Shown one piece after another: positions 37,830-46,065 of a stretch of 64,000 bases of DNA. The notes beneath the pieces were generated by a model. That model was given only the letters and a program-made list of their open reading frames with translations. It was not told the DNA's origin and did not search any database. Numbering within the stretch: position 1 is the stretch's first letter; every line of letters begins with the position of its first letter. The position numbers were made by a program, and so were the translations under genes. Source of the stretch: Corynebacterium yonathiae (GTDB lineage Bacteria > Actinomycetota > Actinomycetes > Mycobacteriales > Mycobacteriaceae); NCBI RefSeq assembly GCF_027570195.1, contig NZ_JAKMUZ010000009.1:38355-102354 (forward strand), written 5' to 3'.

Positions 37830-39122
37830 GTGTCCTATTCTTATTCCGCCGCCGACTTCGCCCGCCTGGCCGATGAAAAGCCGAAGGGATCAGCCTTCTA
37901 TAGCGTGGAAGAACATCGCGGCGTCTTTGCCCGTGACCGCGCCCGTGTGCTGCACTCGGCAGCCCTGCGGCGCCTGGCCGATAAAACTCAGGTCGTCGGC
38001 CCGCGCGATGGCGACACCCCGCGCACCCGCCTGACCCACTCGCTAGAGGTGGGCCAAATTGCGCGCAGCATCGGTGCTGGACTCGGACTCGATCCTGACC
38101 TATGCGATATGGCAGGGCTTACCCATGACATCGGCCACCCGCCCTATGGGCACAATGGCGAAAACGCGCTCAATGAGGTGGCCCTCAATGGTTTCGAGGG
38201 CAACGCGCAGACCCTGCGCATCCTCACCCGCCTCGAACCGAAGGTCATCGTGGACGATGCCCACGGCCAGCCGCAAAGCTATGGCCTCAACCTCACCCGT
38301 GCCGCCCTCGACGGTGCGTGCAAATACCCCTGGACTATGACCAATCCCGATGGCAGCACCAACCGGAAATACGGTGCCTACGATGAGGACGCGCACTTAC
38401 TGGAGTGGCTGCGCGAGGGCCATAGCGATAATCGCAAATGCATCGAAGCCCAGGTCATGGACTGGTCCGATGATATCGCCTACTCCGTGCATGACGTGGA
38501 AGATGGCATCATTTCTCGGCGCATCTCCCTCAATGTCCTATGGGACCTCGTCGAGCTAGCCCAGCTGGCGGAAAAGGGCGCTAAGGCCTTTGGAGGCACC
38601 GCCGATGAGCTCCTGGAAGCGGCCGATAGCCTGCGTAACTTAAGCGTCATCAATGCCATCGGCGATTTTGACTACTCCTTGCGCGACTATGCCAACTTGA
38701 AGAAGATGACCTCTGAGCTCGTGGGCCGCTATGTAGGTGCCACTATCGGCGCTACCAGCGAGGCCAATGCCGAGCTCATCGCCTCCGATACCCTTGGTCG
38801 CATGCACGGTGACCTCGTCGTGCCTAAGCAGGCCGAGGCCGAGGTCAAGCTGCTTAAAACCATCGCGGTCCTCTACGTCATGGACGAGCCCGCCCACCTA
38901 GCCCGCCAAGACCGCCAGCGCGAGCGCATCTACCGTGTCTACGATTACCTCGTGGCTGGCGCCCCCGGCTCTTTGGATGCCACCTTCCGGCTGTGGTGGG
39001 AACAGGCCGATTCTGATGCCGCCCGCGACCGTGCCATCATCGACCAAATTGCGTCCATGACCGAGTCCCGTCTCGAGCGCCTAGCCCGCCGCAGTGCGGA
39101 GCTATCTGGGTTTTTGAGTTAG
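37830..39122 (+). CDS. dgt: Deoxyguanosinetriphosphate triphosphohydrolase-like protein
   Basis: 430 residues from a GTG. HD-domain metal motif: His in RTRLTHSLEVGQIAR, HD in GLTHDIGHPPYGHNGE and Asp in MDWSDDIAYSVHD. It hydrolyses dNTPs, typically dGTP, to the nucleoside and tripolyphosphate, and shapes dNTP pools. In actinobacteria dgt is regularly found just before dnaG. Here a two-gene RNase/inhibitor module lies between them on the other strand. Confidence 0.92.
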   Translation: MSYSYSAADFARLADEKPKGSAFYSVEEHRGVFARDRARVLHSAALRRLADKTQVVGPRDGDTPRTRLTHSLEVGQIARSIGAGLGLDPDLCDMAGLTHDIGHPPYGHNGENALNEVALNGFEGNAQTLRILTRLEPKVIVDDAHGQPQSYGLNLTRAALDGACKYPWTMTNPDGSTNRKYGAYDEDAHLLEWLREGHSDNRKCIEAQVMDWSDDIAYSVHDVEDGIISRRISLNVLWDLVELAQLAEKGAKAFGGTADELLEAADSLRNLSVINAIGDFDYSLRDYANLKKMTSELVGRYVGATIGATSEANAELIASDTLGRMHGDLVVPKQAEAEVKLLKTIAVLYVMDEPAHLARQDRQRERIYRVYDYLVAGAPGSLDATFRLWWEQADSDAARDRAIIDQIASMTESRLERLARRSAELSGFLS

Positions 39123-39137
39123 CTGCTCACGCAGCTA
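39120..39137. terminator. Short hairpin between convergent dgt and barstar-like gene
   Basis: TAGCTGC (39120-39126) pairs with GCAGCTA (39131-39137) with a 4-base loop. It covers the stop of the barstar-like gene. No T-tract. Confidence 0.4.
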
Positions 39138-39368
39138 GCGCACCAACTTCACGCCCTGGTCCTCCAGCACGGTGGCAATAGCGTCTAAGCCTTCGCCGTC
39201 CATATCCATATGGGATGCGACAATGACGCTGGTGCGCTGTTCGCGCAGGAAATCCGCGAGATCATCGAGATTGCGCGGACCGCAGTCTTCGCAGCCGCGG
39301 GTGCGGCCAAGTGCGTTAAAAAAGTCTGCGCGAGTGCGGATGTGTTCAGTAATGAGGATGCGTCGCAT
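39135..39368 (-). CDS. Barstar-like ribonuclease inhibitor
   Basis: 77 residues (MRRILITEHIRTRADFF...). The pattern of a short N-terminal strand, IRTRADFFNALGR helix, CGPRNLDDLADFLRE helix and terminal strand matches barstar (barstar: strand, helix, YYGENLDALWDCL helix). It starts two bases after the RNase stop, with GAGGAA as SD, so inhibitor and nuclease are made together. It would protect the cytoplasm from the RNase before export. Slightly shorter than classical barstar (about 90 residues). The two Cys in CEDC are a local feature. Confidence 0.8.
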   Translation of the reverse strand: MRRILITEHIRTRADFFNALGRTRGCEDCGPRNLDDLADFLREQRTSVIVASHMDMDGEGLDAIATVLEDQGVKLVR

Positions 39369-39370
39369 TA

Positions 39371-39832
39371 TTATTCCTCCGCGTCCGGGATAGAACAGAA
39401 GCTTTCATAGTGGTCATCGGTGTAGTACCACACGTCTGGGTCGGTCTCGCTGCCGCCACCGGTAATAATGCGGCGGGCGCCGCGGTTGTGGCTGCCTGGT
39501 GTTTCTACCGTGTATTCGCGGTAGTAATTCTTGTCCTGCTGGGGCAGCCGGCCTTCGTAATTGCCAAAACGGGCATTGTCATTATCCGGGTAGTCGTAGG
39601 GGCCACCGGCCAGGATATCGTCCGCGGTGTCTTTGGCCTCGGCGGGGAGGGAAGACATGTTGCAGGTATCGGCGTCGCCAGTCGCGGTCCCTGCTGCGGA
39701 CTCCGACGGTGAAGAGGCAGAGGATTCATCATTGCCGCCGAGGTCGAAGCCGAAGTAGCCTGCCACGACGGCGAGCGCAAGGCCGCCGAGGGCAACGGGG
39801 AGCGATTTCTTGGACGCTTGGGACTTGGGCAT
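39371..39832 (-). CDS. Guanyl-specific ribonuclease (barnase/RNase Sa family), membrane-anchored or secreted
   Basis: 153 residues. An N-terminal signal or signal-anchor (SLPVALGGLALAVVAGYFGF), a Ser-rich linker, then a domain that aligns with Streptomyces RNase Sa: CNMSSLPAEAKDT, YYREYTVETPG, RRIITGG and DDHYESFC. Catalytic Glu106, Arg121 and His141 correspond to Glu54, Arg69 and His85 of RNase Sa, and Cys57/Cys146 to its disulfide. It cuts RNA after guanosine outside the cell. It heads a two-gene unit with the inhibitor and lies opposite to dgt and dnaG. Confidence 0.85.
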   Translation of the reverse strand: MPKSQASKKSLPVALGGLALAVVAGYFGFDLGGNDESSASSPSESAAGTATGDADTCNMSSLPAEAKDTADDILAGGPYDYPDNDNARFGNYEGRLPQQDKNYYREYTVETPGSHNRGARRIITGGGSETDPDVWYYTDDHYESFCSIPDAEE

Positions 39833-40043
39833 ACCTTTATTGTTGCAGGTGCGGCGCTAAAAGTAGAAATCGTCCCGAGTCAATAGCGAGGTCAAAAATT
39901 CCCCCGTCACGGGGGTAGGTAACAGTGCGTGGAAAGTACCCCAACAGAGGGTAATTTGTGCCCAAACTGTGAACCCTGGCGAAGGGCCCCTTCCTGCCCT
40001 ATGCAGTTAAGCGTTCCTACCGCACGCGGGGTAGTCTGTACGC

Positions 40044-41966
40044 ATGGCAAAAGGCAGAATTCCGGACAGCGATATCCAAGCTATCCGTGAACGCGCGCCT
40101 TTAGAAGAAATCGTCGGCGAGTACGTGCAGCTCAAGCCCGCTGGGCACGATTCGCTCAAGGGCCTTAGCCCCTTCAAGGATGAAAAGACCCCTTCCTTTC
40201 ACGTGCGCCCGCAGCGCGGCTACTATCACTGCTTTTCCACCGGCAAGGGCGGCGATGTTTTCAGCTTCTTGATGGAAATGGAGCAGGTCTCCTTCCCGGA
40301 AGCGGTTGAAGCAGTAGCGCAGAAGATTGGCTATCACATCAACTACCAAGGCGGTTCCACAGGCGCGCGCAATGAGAAGCCGGGCACGCGGCAGCGCCTC
40401 ATCGCTGCCAATAAGGCCGCCCACGAGTTCTACCGCCAGCAGTTGGAGACCCCACAAGCGGCAACAGCCCGCGATTTCCTGCTGGATCGCGGCTTTTCTC
40501 GCGAAGTCATCTATGACTTCGAGTGTGGCTATGCCCCAGAGGGCTGGGATACGGCCACCAAGCACTTGCTGCGCCTAGGCTTTTCCTTTGAGGAGCTGGA
40601 AGCAGCTGGCATTTCCAAGATGGGCAAGCGTGGTCCCATTGACCGCTTCCATCGTCGTTTGCTGTGGCCGATTAAGGACCTTTCCGGCAACGTCATTGGT
40701 TTTGGTGCCCGCAAGCTTTTCGACGACGACAAGCTCGGCAAATACATGAACACCCCAGAGACCATGCTCTACCGCAAGTCCAAGGTGCTCTTTGGCCTTG
40801 ATTTGGCCAAGCGCAATATCGCCGAAAACCACCAGGCTGTGGTGGTAGAGGGCTACACGGATGTCATGGCTATGTATGCCGCAGGTGTTAAGACCGCTGT
40901 TGCTTCCTGTGGCACTGCCTTTGGCGGCGAGCACCTGCAGGTCCTGCGCCGGCTCATGCTGGATGATTCCTACTTCAATGGCGAGCTCATCTATACCTTC
41001 GACGGCGATGAGGCAGGGCAGAAGGCCGCCATGCGCGCCTTTGACGGCGAGCAAAAGTTCACCGGTCAATCCTTTGTCTCCGTGGCCCCCGACGGCATGG
41101 ATCCGTGCGATCTGCGTCTGCAAAAAGGCGATGCCGCCGTGCGCGAGCTCATGGCGGACCGCATCCCCATGTTTGAGTTCGTTATCCAGTCCGTCATCGC
41201 GGAATACAGCATCGACAGTGCCGAGGGGCGTTTGCAGGCCCTGCGCCGCGCGGTACCCGTAGTAGCGCAGATCCGTGATCAACCTTTGCAGCGTGAATAT
41301 GCCCGCCGGCTAGCCGGTTGGGTGGGCTGGCCCGATCCGGAAGAGGTTCTCCGCCAGGTGCGCGCGGAGGCACGCAAACCCAAAAAGGCCGAAAAGCCCA
41401 TCATTCGACGCTTCGAAAATGCGAAGCAGCAGCCGGCGCAGCAGGATGTGCCGATGATCCATCCGCCGAGCCCGAAGGAGACCCACCTGTGGCCCCAGCG
41501 CGAGGCCCTCAAGCTGGCTTTGCAGATGCCGCAGGTGGCTGGTTCTTACTTCGATGGCATTACTGCCGACGCCTATACCAACGACGCCTACCGCCTCGTC
41601 CGGGAGGCCATTTCTACTGTGGGTGGTGCAGCTCAGGGCGCCACCATGCCGGCCGTGGAATGGATCGCCGCGGTGGCCGACGAAATGCAAGATTTTACCG
41701 GCCGCAATTTCGTCTCCGAGCTTGCCGTGGAGGCCATTTTGCCAACCGACGTCGGCCCCGAAAAATACGCCGACTCCGTGCTCTCCCGATTGCAAGAGAC
41801 GGTGGTGGGCGATCAAATCGCCCAGCTGAAGGCCCGCCTTGGCCGGATGCGTCCCTCCGATGATGAGGCTAGCTATAACTCGCTTTTCGCTGATCTCGTC
41901 GCCCTGGAACAGGCCCGCCGCGAGCTCAATGACCGCGCCTTCCGCGGCACGCCTCTTCAAGGCTAA
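40044..41966 (+). CDS. dnaG: DNA primase DnaG
   Basis: 640 residues. N-terminal CHC2-like domain, catalytic core with the TOPRIM motifs VVVEGYTDVMAMY and YTFDGDEAGQKA, and a C-terminal helicase-binding domain. It makes RNA primers at the replication fork with DnaB. The zinc site is degenerate: the usual C-P-F-H reads S42-P-F-K45, and the usual C-F-G-C reads C63-F-S-T66, so three of four ligands are gone. I recall the same in other corynebacterial DnaG proteins. The gene has a long upstream region (about 210 bases) shared with the divergent RNase. Confidence 0.95.
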   Translation: MAKGRIPDSDIQAIRERAPLEEIVGEYVQLKPAGHDSLKGLSPFKDEKTPSFHVRPQRGYYHCFSTGKGGDVFSFLMEMEQVSFPEAVEAVAQKIGYHINYQGGSTGARNEKPGTRQRLIAANKAAHEFYRQQLETPQAATARDFLLDRGFSREVIYDFECGYAPEGWDTATKHLLRLGFSFEELEAAGISKMGKRGPIDRFHRRLLWPIKDLSGNVIGFGARKLFDDDKLGKYMNTPETMLYRKSKVLFGLDLAKRNIAENHQAVVVEGYTDVMAMYAAGVKTAVASCGTAFGGEHLQVLRRLMLDDSYFNGELIYTFDGDEAGQKAAMRAFDGEQKFTGQSFVSVAPDGMDPCDLRLQKGDAAVRELMADRIPMFEFVIQSVIAEYSIDSAEGRLQALRRAVPVVAQIRDQPLQREYARRLAGWVGWPDPEEVLRQVRAEARKPKKAEKPIIRRFENAKQQPAQQDVPMIHPPSPKETHLWPQREALKLALQMPQVAGSYFDGITADAYTNDAYRLVREAISTVGGAAQGATMPAVEWIAAVADEMQDFTGRNFVSELAVEAILPTDVGPEKYADSVLSRLQETVVGDQIAQLKARLGRMRPSDDEASYNSLFADLVALEQARRELNDRAFRGTPLQG

Positions 41967-41970
41967 AAAT

Positions 41971-42013
41971 CTCCCCTCGGCACCGGGCTTAGTTAGCACC
42001 GCGCCGAGGGGAG
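41971..42013 (-). terminator. Terminator of the YtxH-like gene (possibly also dnaG)
   Basis: CTCCCCTCGGC (41971-41981) pairs with GCCGAGGGGAG (42003-42013). The T-tract (ATTTTT) lies on the minus-strand side, so it serves the YtxH-like gene best. Confidence 0.75.
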
Positions 42014-42045
42014 GGAAGAGGCCTAGAGGCTAAACTTTAACGAAC

Positions 42046-42327
42046 CTAGTCTTCATCGGGTTCATATATTCGGTCCGCGTTATCCACTTGGGATCCGCGC
42101 AGCCGGCCTTTGCCCTTGCGCTTGGAAGATAGATCGCGAACCTCGCGCATGCGCGGTTCTGGGTCCAAGCGATTGGCTACCGCCTTGCGTGCGGAAGTGA
42201 CGGCAGACTTGGTCACGGGGGAGTTGATGGCCTTCTCGTAGGCGCCCTTAATCTGGTGGTAGCGCTTGCGGCCAGCCTTAGTGCCAAAAACGTATCCTGC
42301 TGCGGCGCCGAAGACGAATTGGATCAT
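42046..42327 (-). CDS. YtxH-like small protein
   Basis: 93 residues. The N-terminus FVFGAAAGYVFGTKAGRKRYHQI is a short Gly-rich membrane segment followed by a basic helix, the pattern of YtxH-like proteins. The rest is a charged, probably unfolded tail (SKRKGKGRLRGSQV). Such proteins are widespread next to actinobacterial housekeeping genes, but their role is not established. It is convergent with dnaG. Confidence 0.72.
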   Translation of the reverse strand: MIQFVFGAAAGYVFGTKAGRKRYHQIKGAYEKAINSPVTKSAVTSARKAVANRLDPEPRMREVRDLSSKRKGKGRLRGSQVDNADRIYEPDED

Positions 42328-42483
42328 TATCTAGCGTGTCCCCTTATTCCGGTGCGAGTAAAAGTTCCCCACCACCCTACCGCGAAGCCCCGCCGTGCGC
42401 TGCTAGCCACTAATAAGGGGTGGCATTATCCGCAATTTGGACTAGCGCTTTTCAGGGCGTGGAATACGCGCTAGTTTAAATGT

Positions 42484-42633
42484 GTGGAAAATAACAAGCG
42501 CAGGGACTCAGCGGTGGCCTCAGCAGTGGCGCTGGCCGCGCTTTTTACCGCAAGCATCACTGCGGAATCCTCCGGCCACCAGCCGGACTCCGCTGCGGCT
42601 TATCCGGCCCCCACGTGGCCCGAAAAGCGCTAA
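42484..42633 (+). CDS. Possible small exported protein
   Basis: A 49-codon frame from a GTG (VENNKRRDSAVASAVALAALF...) to TAA. A basic start, a hydrophobic stretch (AVASAVALAALFTASITA) and a Pro-rich tail (YPAPTWPEKR) give it the shape of a small exported or membrane-attached protein. No clear SD is seen and no family is known to me. It is the only coding signal in the 433 bases between the YtxH-like gene and the PAP2 phosphatase. Confidence 0.4.
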   Translation: MENNKRRDSAVASAVALAALFTASITAESSGHQPDSAAAYPAPTWPEKR

Positions 42634-42760
42634 TTGGTATCCGCAAAGGTCTATCCGCTAGCTCTTAATTGTGCACGCGGGTTTAGCGTCACGTTCACCT
42701 AGTTGTAACTTTAGCTAGATATTATGCGTGGGAATTCGTTACTAGTTAAAGGTTTCCACG

Positions 42761-44041
42761 TTGAACTATCGGAATAATCTCCGCCCGGCAGTTCGCGCAC
42801 TCGCCTTGTGCGCGGCCACCGGACTGACCATAACGCTGGCACCGGCTGCTAGCGCCGCCCTTCCCGTGACGGTGCCGCAGCTCCGCGAGCCTGTTACCCA
42901 GCAGACCACCGGCGCCCTTCCGGTCCAACATCCCGGTGCACCGGTTCCGGAGCCGTTTAGCACGGACTATATTGCGGGCTTTGAATCCGATGTTTCCTCT
43001 TATCAATTTGGCAACTACTGGCAGGTAGTCCAGCTCTTTGACCACATTAAAGCCCAGCCAGAAATCCGCCAGGAAAATATGGATAAGGCCGTGGCCATAA
43101 ATAACGCCGCGGCAGGGGACCAAGCCCTTATTCAGCGTGCGCAGTCCGACGCCAAGGCCAGCTCTACCAGCGTGCTCAACGCGGTGTCTGATGCTATGGG
43201 CAAGAATCTTGGCGATGCCTTCCGTGCTTCGCTTGCCGAGCACCGCCTGCCCAAAACCGAGTACCTCCTGGGCAATGGGTACGCCGCTCGTGCAGGCGGC
43301 CTAGCCAATTCCACCATGTCAGAGAAGTACTACTTCAACTATCAGCGCCCGTACCAGCGCGCGCCGCAGGCAGTTAAGCGCTATGATGACGGTTCCAAGG
43401 ATCTCTATCCCACCTCGCCAGCCTTCCCCTCGGGCCACACTAATCAGGCAACGTGGATTACCACGCTGATGTCCTTCATGCTGCCGGAGGTAGGCCCACA
43501 GCTCATGCTGCGCGGCGCTGAGGCCGGCAACCACCGGGTAGTCCTGGGCGTGCATTACCCATTGGATGTCATAGGTGGGCGTATGACCGGCCAAGCCGCC
43601 GCGGCCGACCGCCTCAACGATAAGCGCATGCGCCACGCCCTATGGGAAGCCTCGATGGAAGTGCGCCAAGAAATCAAATGGCGCACCGGCAAGACGGTAG
43701 AAGAACTTGCGACCCAAGATAGGGAAGAGGGCACCGACTATCGGTCCACGAAGGATGCGGTGGAGCAATATTCCAAGCTCATGGACTATGACTTTGCCCC
43801 GCGCTACCGAACCGACGCCCCGATGGTGGTTCCGCAGGCCGCTCCAGTGCTGCTAGCAGCGTCCCACCCAGAACTGAACTGGGATCAGCGTGCCGAAGTG
43901 CTCCGCCAGACCGCCCGCCCAGCCGGCAACCCATTGGACTGGCAAGCAGAGGGCGGCTCTTGGCAGCGTCTCGACCTGGCCCGCGCCATGGCGGCCAATG
44001 TGACCATCACCCCAGACGGCGGCGTGAGTGTTAGCGGCTAG
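42761..44041 (+). CDS. Secreted PAP2-family acid phosphatase
   Basis: 426 residues from a TTG preceded by AAAGG. Signal peptide (ALCAATGLTITLAPAASAA) followed by a soluble PAP2 domain. The class A acid phosphatase motifs are present: KYYFNYQRP, PSGHTNQ and GNHRVVLGVHYPLD (R-x5-H-x3-D); the Ser before the last Arg is replaced by His. It should release phosphate from phosphomonoesters outside the cell. The C-terminal 130 residues after the PAP2 core are of unknown function. A hairpin follows the stop. Confidence 0.85.
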   Translation: MNYRNNLRPAVRALALCAATGLTITLAPAASAALPVTVPQLREPVTQQTTGALPVQHPGAPVPEPFSTDYIAGFESDVSSYQFGNYWQVVQLFDHIKAQPEIRQENMDKAVAINNAAAGDQALIQRAQSDAKASSTSVLNAVSDAMGKNLGDAFRASLAEHRLPKTEYLLGNGYAARAGGLANSTMSEKYYFNYQRPYQRAPQAVKRYDDGSKDLYPTSPAFPSGHTNQATWITTLMSFMLPEVGPQLMLRGAEAGNHRVVLGVHYPLDVIGGRMTGQAAAADRLNDKRMRHALWEASMEVRQEIKWRTGKTVEELATQDREEGTDYRSTKDAVEQYSKLMDYDFAPRYRTDAPMVVPQAAPVLLAASHPELNWDQRAEVLRQTARPAGNPLDWQAEGGSWQRLDLARAMAANVTITPDGGVSVSG

Positions 44042-44056
44042 CACGTTCGCAATCCT

Positions 44057-44080
44057 GTACGGGGTTACAAGGCTCCCGTA
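44057..44080 (+). terminator. Hairpin after the PAP2 phosphatase / in the wecB leader
   Basis: GTACGGG (44057-44063) pairs with CCCGTAC (44074-44080). There is no T-tract, so it is either a weak terminator or part of the wecB leader. Confidence 0.5.
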
Positions 44081-44104
44081 CATGTTCAATAAGGAGGAAT
44101 CTTC

Positions 44105-44125
44105 ATGTACCTAGAGGAAAAGTAA
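44105..44125 (+). CDS. Six-residue leader ORF (MYLEEK) overlapping the wecB start
   Basis: ATG TAC CTA GAG GAA AAG TAA, preceded by the strongest SD in the neighbourhood (AAGGAGG, 7 bases before the ATG). Its stop overlaps the wecB start (TAATG), and its own codons GAGGAAAAG provide wecB's SD. This suggests translational coupling; whether the peptide matters is unknown. Confidence 0.4.
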   Translation: MYLEEK

Positions 44126-45306
44126 TGATTAAGCCCAAGGTAATGACCATCTACGGCACCCGACCGGAGGCCATCAAGGTCGCCCCTGTGATCAAGGCGT
44201 TGGATAATGATGAGCGCTTTGAATCTATTCCGGTCTCTACCGGCCAGCATAAAGAGATGCTGGAACAGGTCAGTACCATGTTTGGCATTAGCCCGAAGCA
44301 CGACCTCGTCTTTATGAAGCCGGGCCAGGGACTCAATGAAATTGTTTCCCGCGCAATTGCGGGTCTGGATTCCATCATTGAAGAGGAATAGCCGGGCGTC
44401 ATCATCTCCCAGGGCGATACCGCTACCGCTATGGCTGCAGCACTCGCTGGTTTCCACCGCGGGGTAAAGATCCTGCACCTTGAAGCCGGTTTGCGCACCG
44501 GCGATATCCATTCGCCGTTCCCAGAGGAAGGTAACCGTAAGCTTATTGGCCAGGTAGCCGAGCTGATTCTGGCTCCGACCGAAGGCTTGATGGAGAAGCT
44601 GCGTCGCGAAAATGTGCGTTCCAAGGACATCGTGGTCACCGGTAATACCGTCATTGACGCTCTGCTGGAAGCAGCATCGTGGGATGCCAAGTTCGCGGAC
44701 CCTGCCCTGCAGGAAGTCGCAGAGTCCGATAAGCGGCTTGTCGTGGTTACCACCCACCGCCGCGAGAATCTTGAGGCGATGAAAGAAATTGGTGGTGCAG
44801 TCAAGGACTTGGCAGAGGCCTATCCAGAGATTAACTTCGCATTGCCGCTGCACCTAAATCCCAAGGTGCGCCAGGCCGTTCTGTCGGAGGTCGAGCACCT
44901 GCCAAATATCATCATTACGGATCCGCTGCCTTACGACCAGTTCACGCAGCTACAAAACCGTGCCACCATCATCCTGACTGACTCCGGCGGAGTCCAGGAA
45001 GAGGCACCAGCATTGGGCAAGCCGGTGCTAGTCATGCGCCAGAACACCGAGCGCCCCGAAGCCGTGGTTGCCGGCACGGTTAAGCTGGTGGGCACTAATC
45101 GCGAGCTCATTGTGGCAGAGGCAAAGCTTTTGCTTTCCGACGCCGCCGCATTCGACGCCATGGCCAACGCCGTTAACCCCTATGGCGACGGCAAGGGTGC
45201 TCAGCGCGCTATTGCGGCCATCGCGGAGTTGACCGGGGTAGGCAAGCGTGAAGAAGATTTTCTGCCGGAGGTCGATTCCTCTAAGGGGCCCCAAGGCAAG
45301 GAATAA
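44125..45306 (+). pseudogene. wecB: UDP-N-acetylglucosamine 2-epimerase gene with an in-frame TAG
   Basis: The frame encodes a full WecB/MnaA (about 393 residues): TIYGTRPEAIKVAPVIKAL, QGDTATAMAAALAGF, HLEAGLRTGD, TTHRREN and LTDSGGVQEEAPALGKP are all conserved. WecB turns UDP-GlcNAc into UDP-ManNAc for surface polysaccharide. TAG at 44389-44391 interrupts it after residue 88, where relatives usually have Lys (EEEKP-D). Downstream the same frame is intact to 45306. The two parts (44125-44391 and from 44431) cannot each be functional, as no SD precedes the second ATG. It is a nonsense allele, a readthrough gene or a sequence error. Confidence 0.85.
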
Positions 45307-45344
45307 CTCGCTCGCCTGTCGGAGAAAGCGGATATATTAAAGGT

Positions 45345-46010
45345 ATGAAACCGCTGGATATCCGCTGTAACCACCGAGAACGCACGAAAGCTGCAGACAT
45401 TTTAGGAGATGCGCTTTCGGGAGGGCAGATTGACCTCGATGATTTTGAAAAGCGCTCGGCCGCCTGCGTAAATGCAACGACCCGCGCTGAGCTCATCGAG
45501 CCACTGGCTGACCTTGTAGAAGACCCAGAAGTTCTCCTATTCGGGCAAGAACGAAAAATCGCAAAGGCCTATGCGGGCCAACAAGAATCCAAAGCCATTG
45601 CCAAGGTGGAGCAGGCCATCCGCCAAGTGCAGCCGAGCGCGCAGGAGACCCGCTCCCTTGCGGTGGGGATTTTCGGCGGTTCCACTGTCAGCGGTGGGGC
45701 AGTGGATCGTTCCCTGACGGCCTTGGGCCTTTTCGGCGGCGTGGACATTGATCTCACGGGCGTCGCCCTGCACGGTCGCACCACTACCATCAACGCGGTG
45801 GGCGTCTTTGGTGGTGTCGATGTCTATATTCCCGAAGGCTTCCGAGTCCACGTCAGCGGCGTAGGCCTTTTTGGCGGGCATGACCTCAAGGTAGAGAACG
45901 GCGCCATCCATCCGAATGACCTGCCAGTGGACGCGCCAGAAATCAACATCAATTGCTATAGCCTCTTCGGTGGCGTAGACGTTCACGTGGGGCGCCGCTA
46001 CGGCGAGTAA
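45345..46010 (+). CDS. DUF1707 and LiaF-like C-terminal domain protein
   Basis: 221 residues. An N-terminal DUF1707 domain (about 1-58; DIRCNHRERTKAADILGDALSGGQIDLDDFEKR), a helical linker, then glycine-rich repeats of beta strands (VGIFGGSTVSGG, GLFGGVDIDL, GVFGGVDVYIPEG, SLFGGVDVHV), the hallmark of the LiaF-type C-terminal beta-helix. LiaF proteins take part in envelope-stress sensing; no membrane segment is present here, so it is probably cytoplasmic or peripheral. A TATATT sequence lies about ten bases before the start. Confidence 0.82.
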   Translation: MKPLDIRCNHRERTKAADILGDALSGGQIDLDDFEKRSAACVNATTRAELIEPLADLVEDPEVLLFGQERKIAKAYAGQQESKAIAKVEQAIRQVQPSAQETRSLAVGIFGGSTVSGGAVDRSLTALGLFGGVDIDLTGVALHGRTTTINAVGVFGGVDVYIPEGFRVHVSGVGLFGGHDLKVENGAIHPNDLPVDAPEININCYSLFGGVDVHVGRRYGE

Positions 46011-46023
46011 CCAAGTGCGATTA

Positions 46024-46047
46024 TAGTGCAAGCAACCACTTGCACTA
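46024..46047. terminator. Hairpin between convergent genes
   Basis: TAGTGCAAG (46024-46032) pairs perfectly with CTTGCACTA (46039-46047), 6-base loop. T-tracts are poor on both sides. Confidence 0.5.
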
Positions 46048-46065
46048 ATGAGGGTGGGCCAGTGC

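Noticed and set aside
44431..45306. Second half of wecB as an independent gene with its own start
   Set aside because: No SD precedes the ATG at 44431, and the protein would lack the N-terminal Rossmann half.
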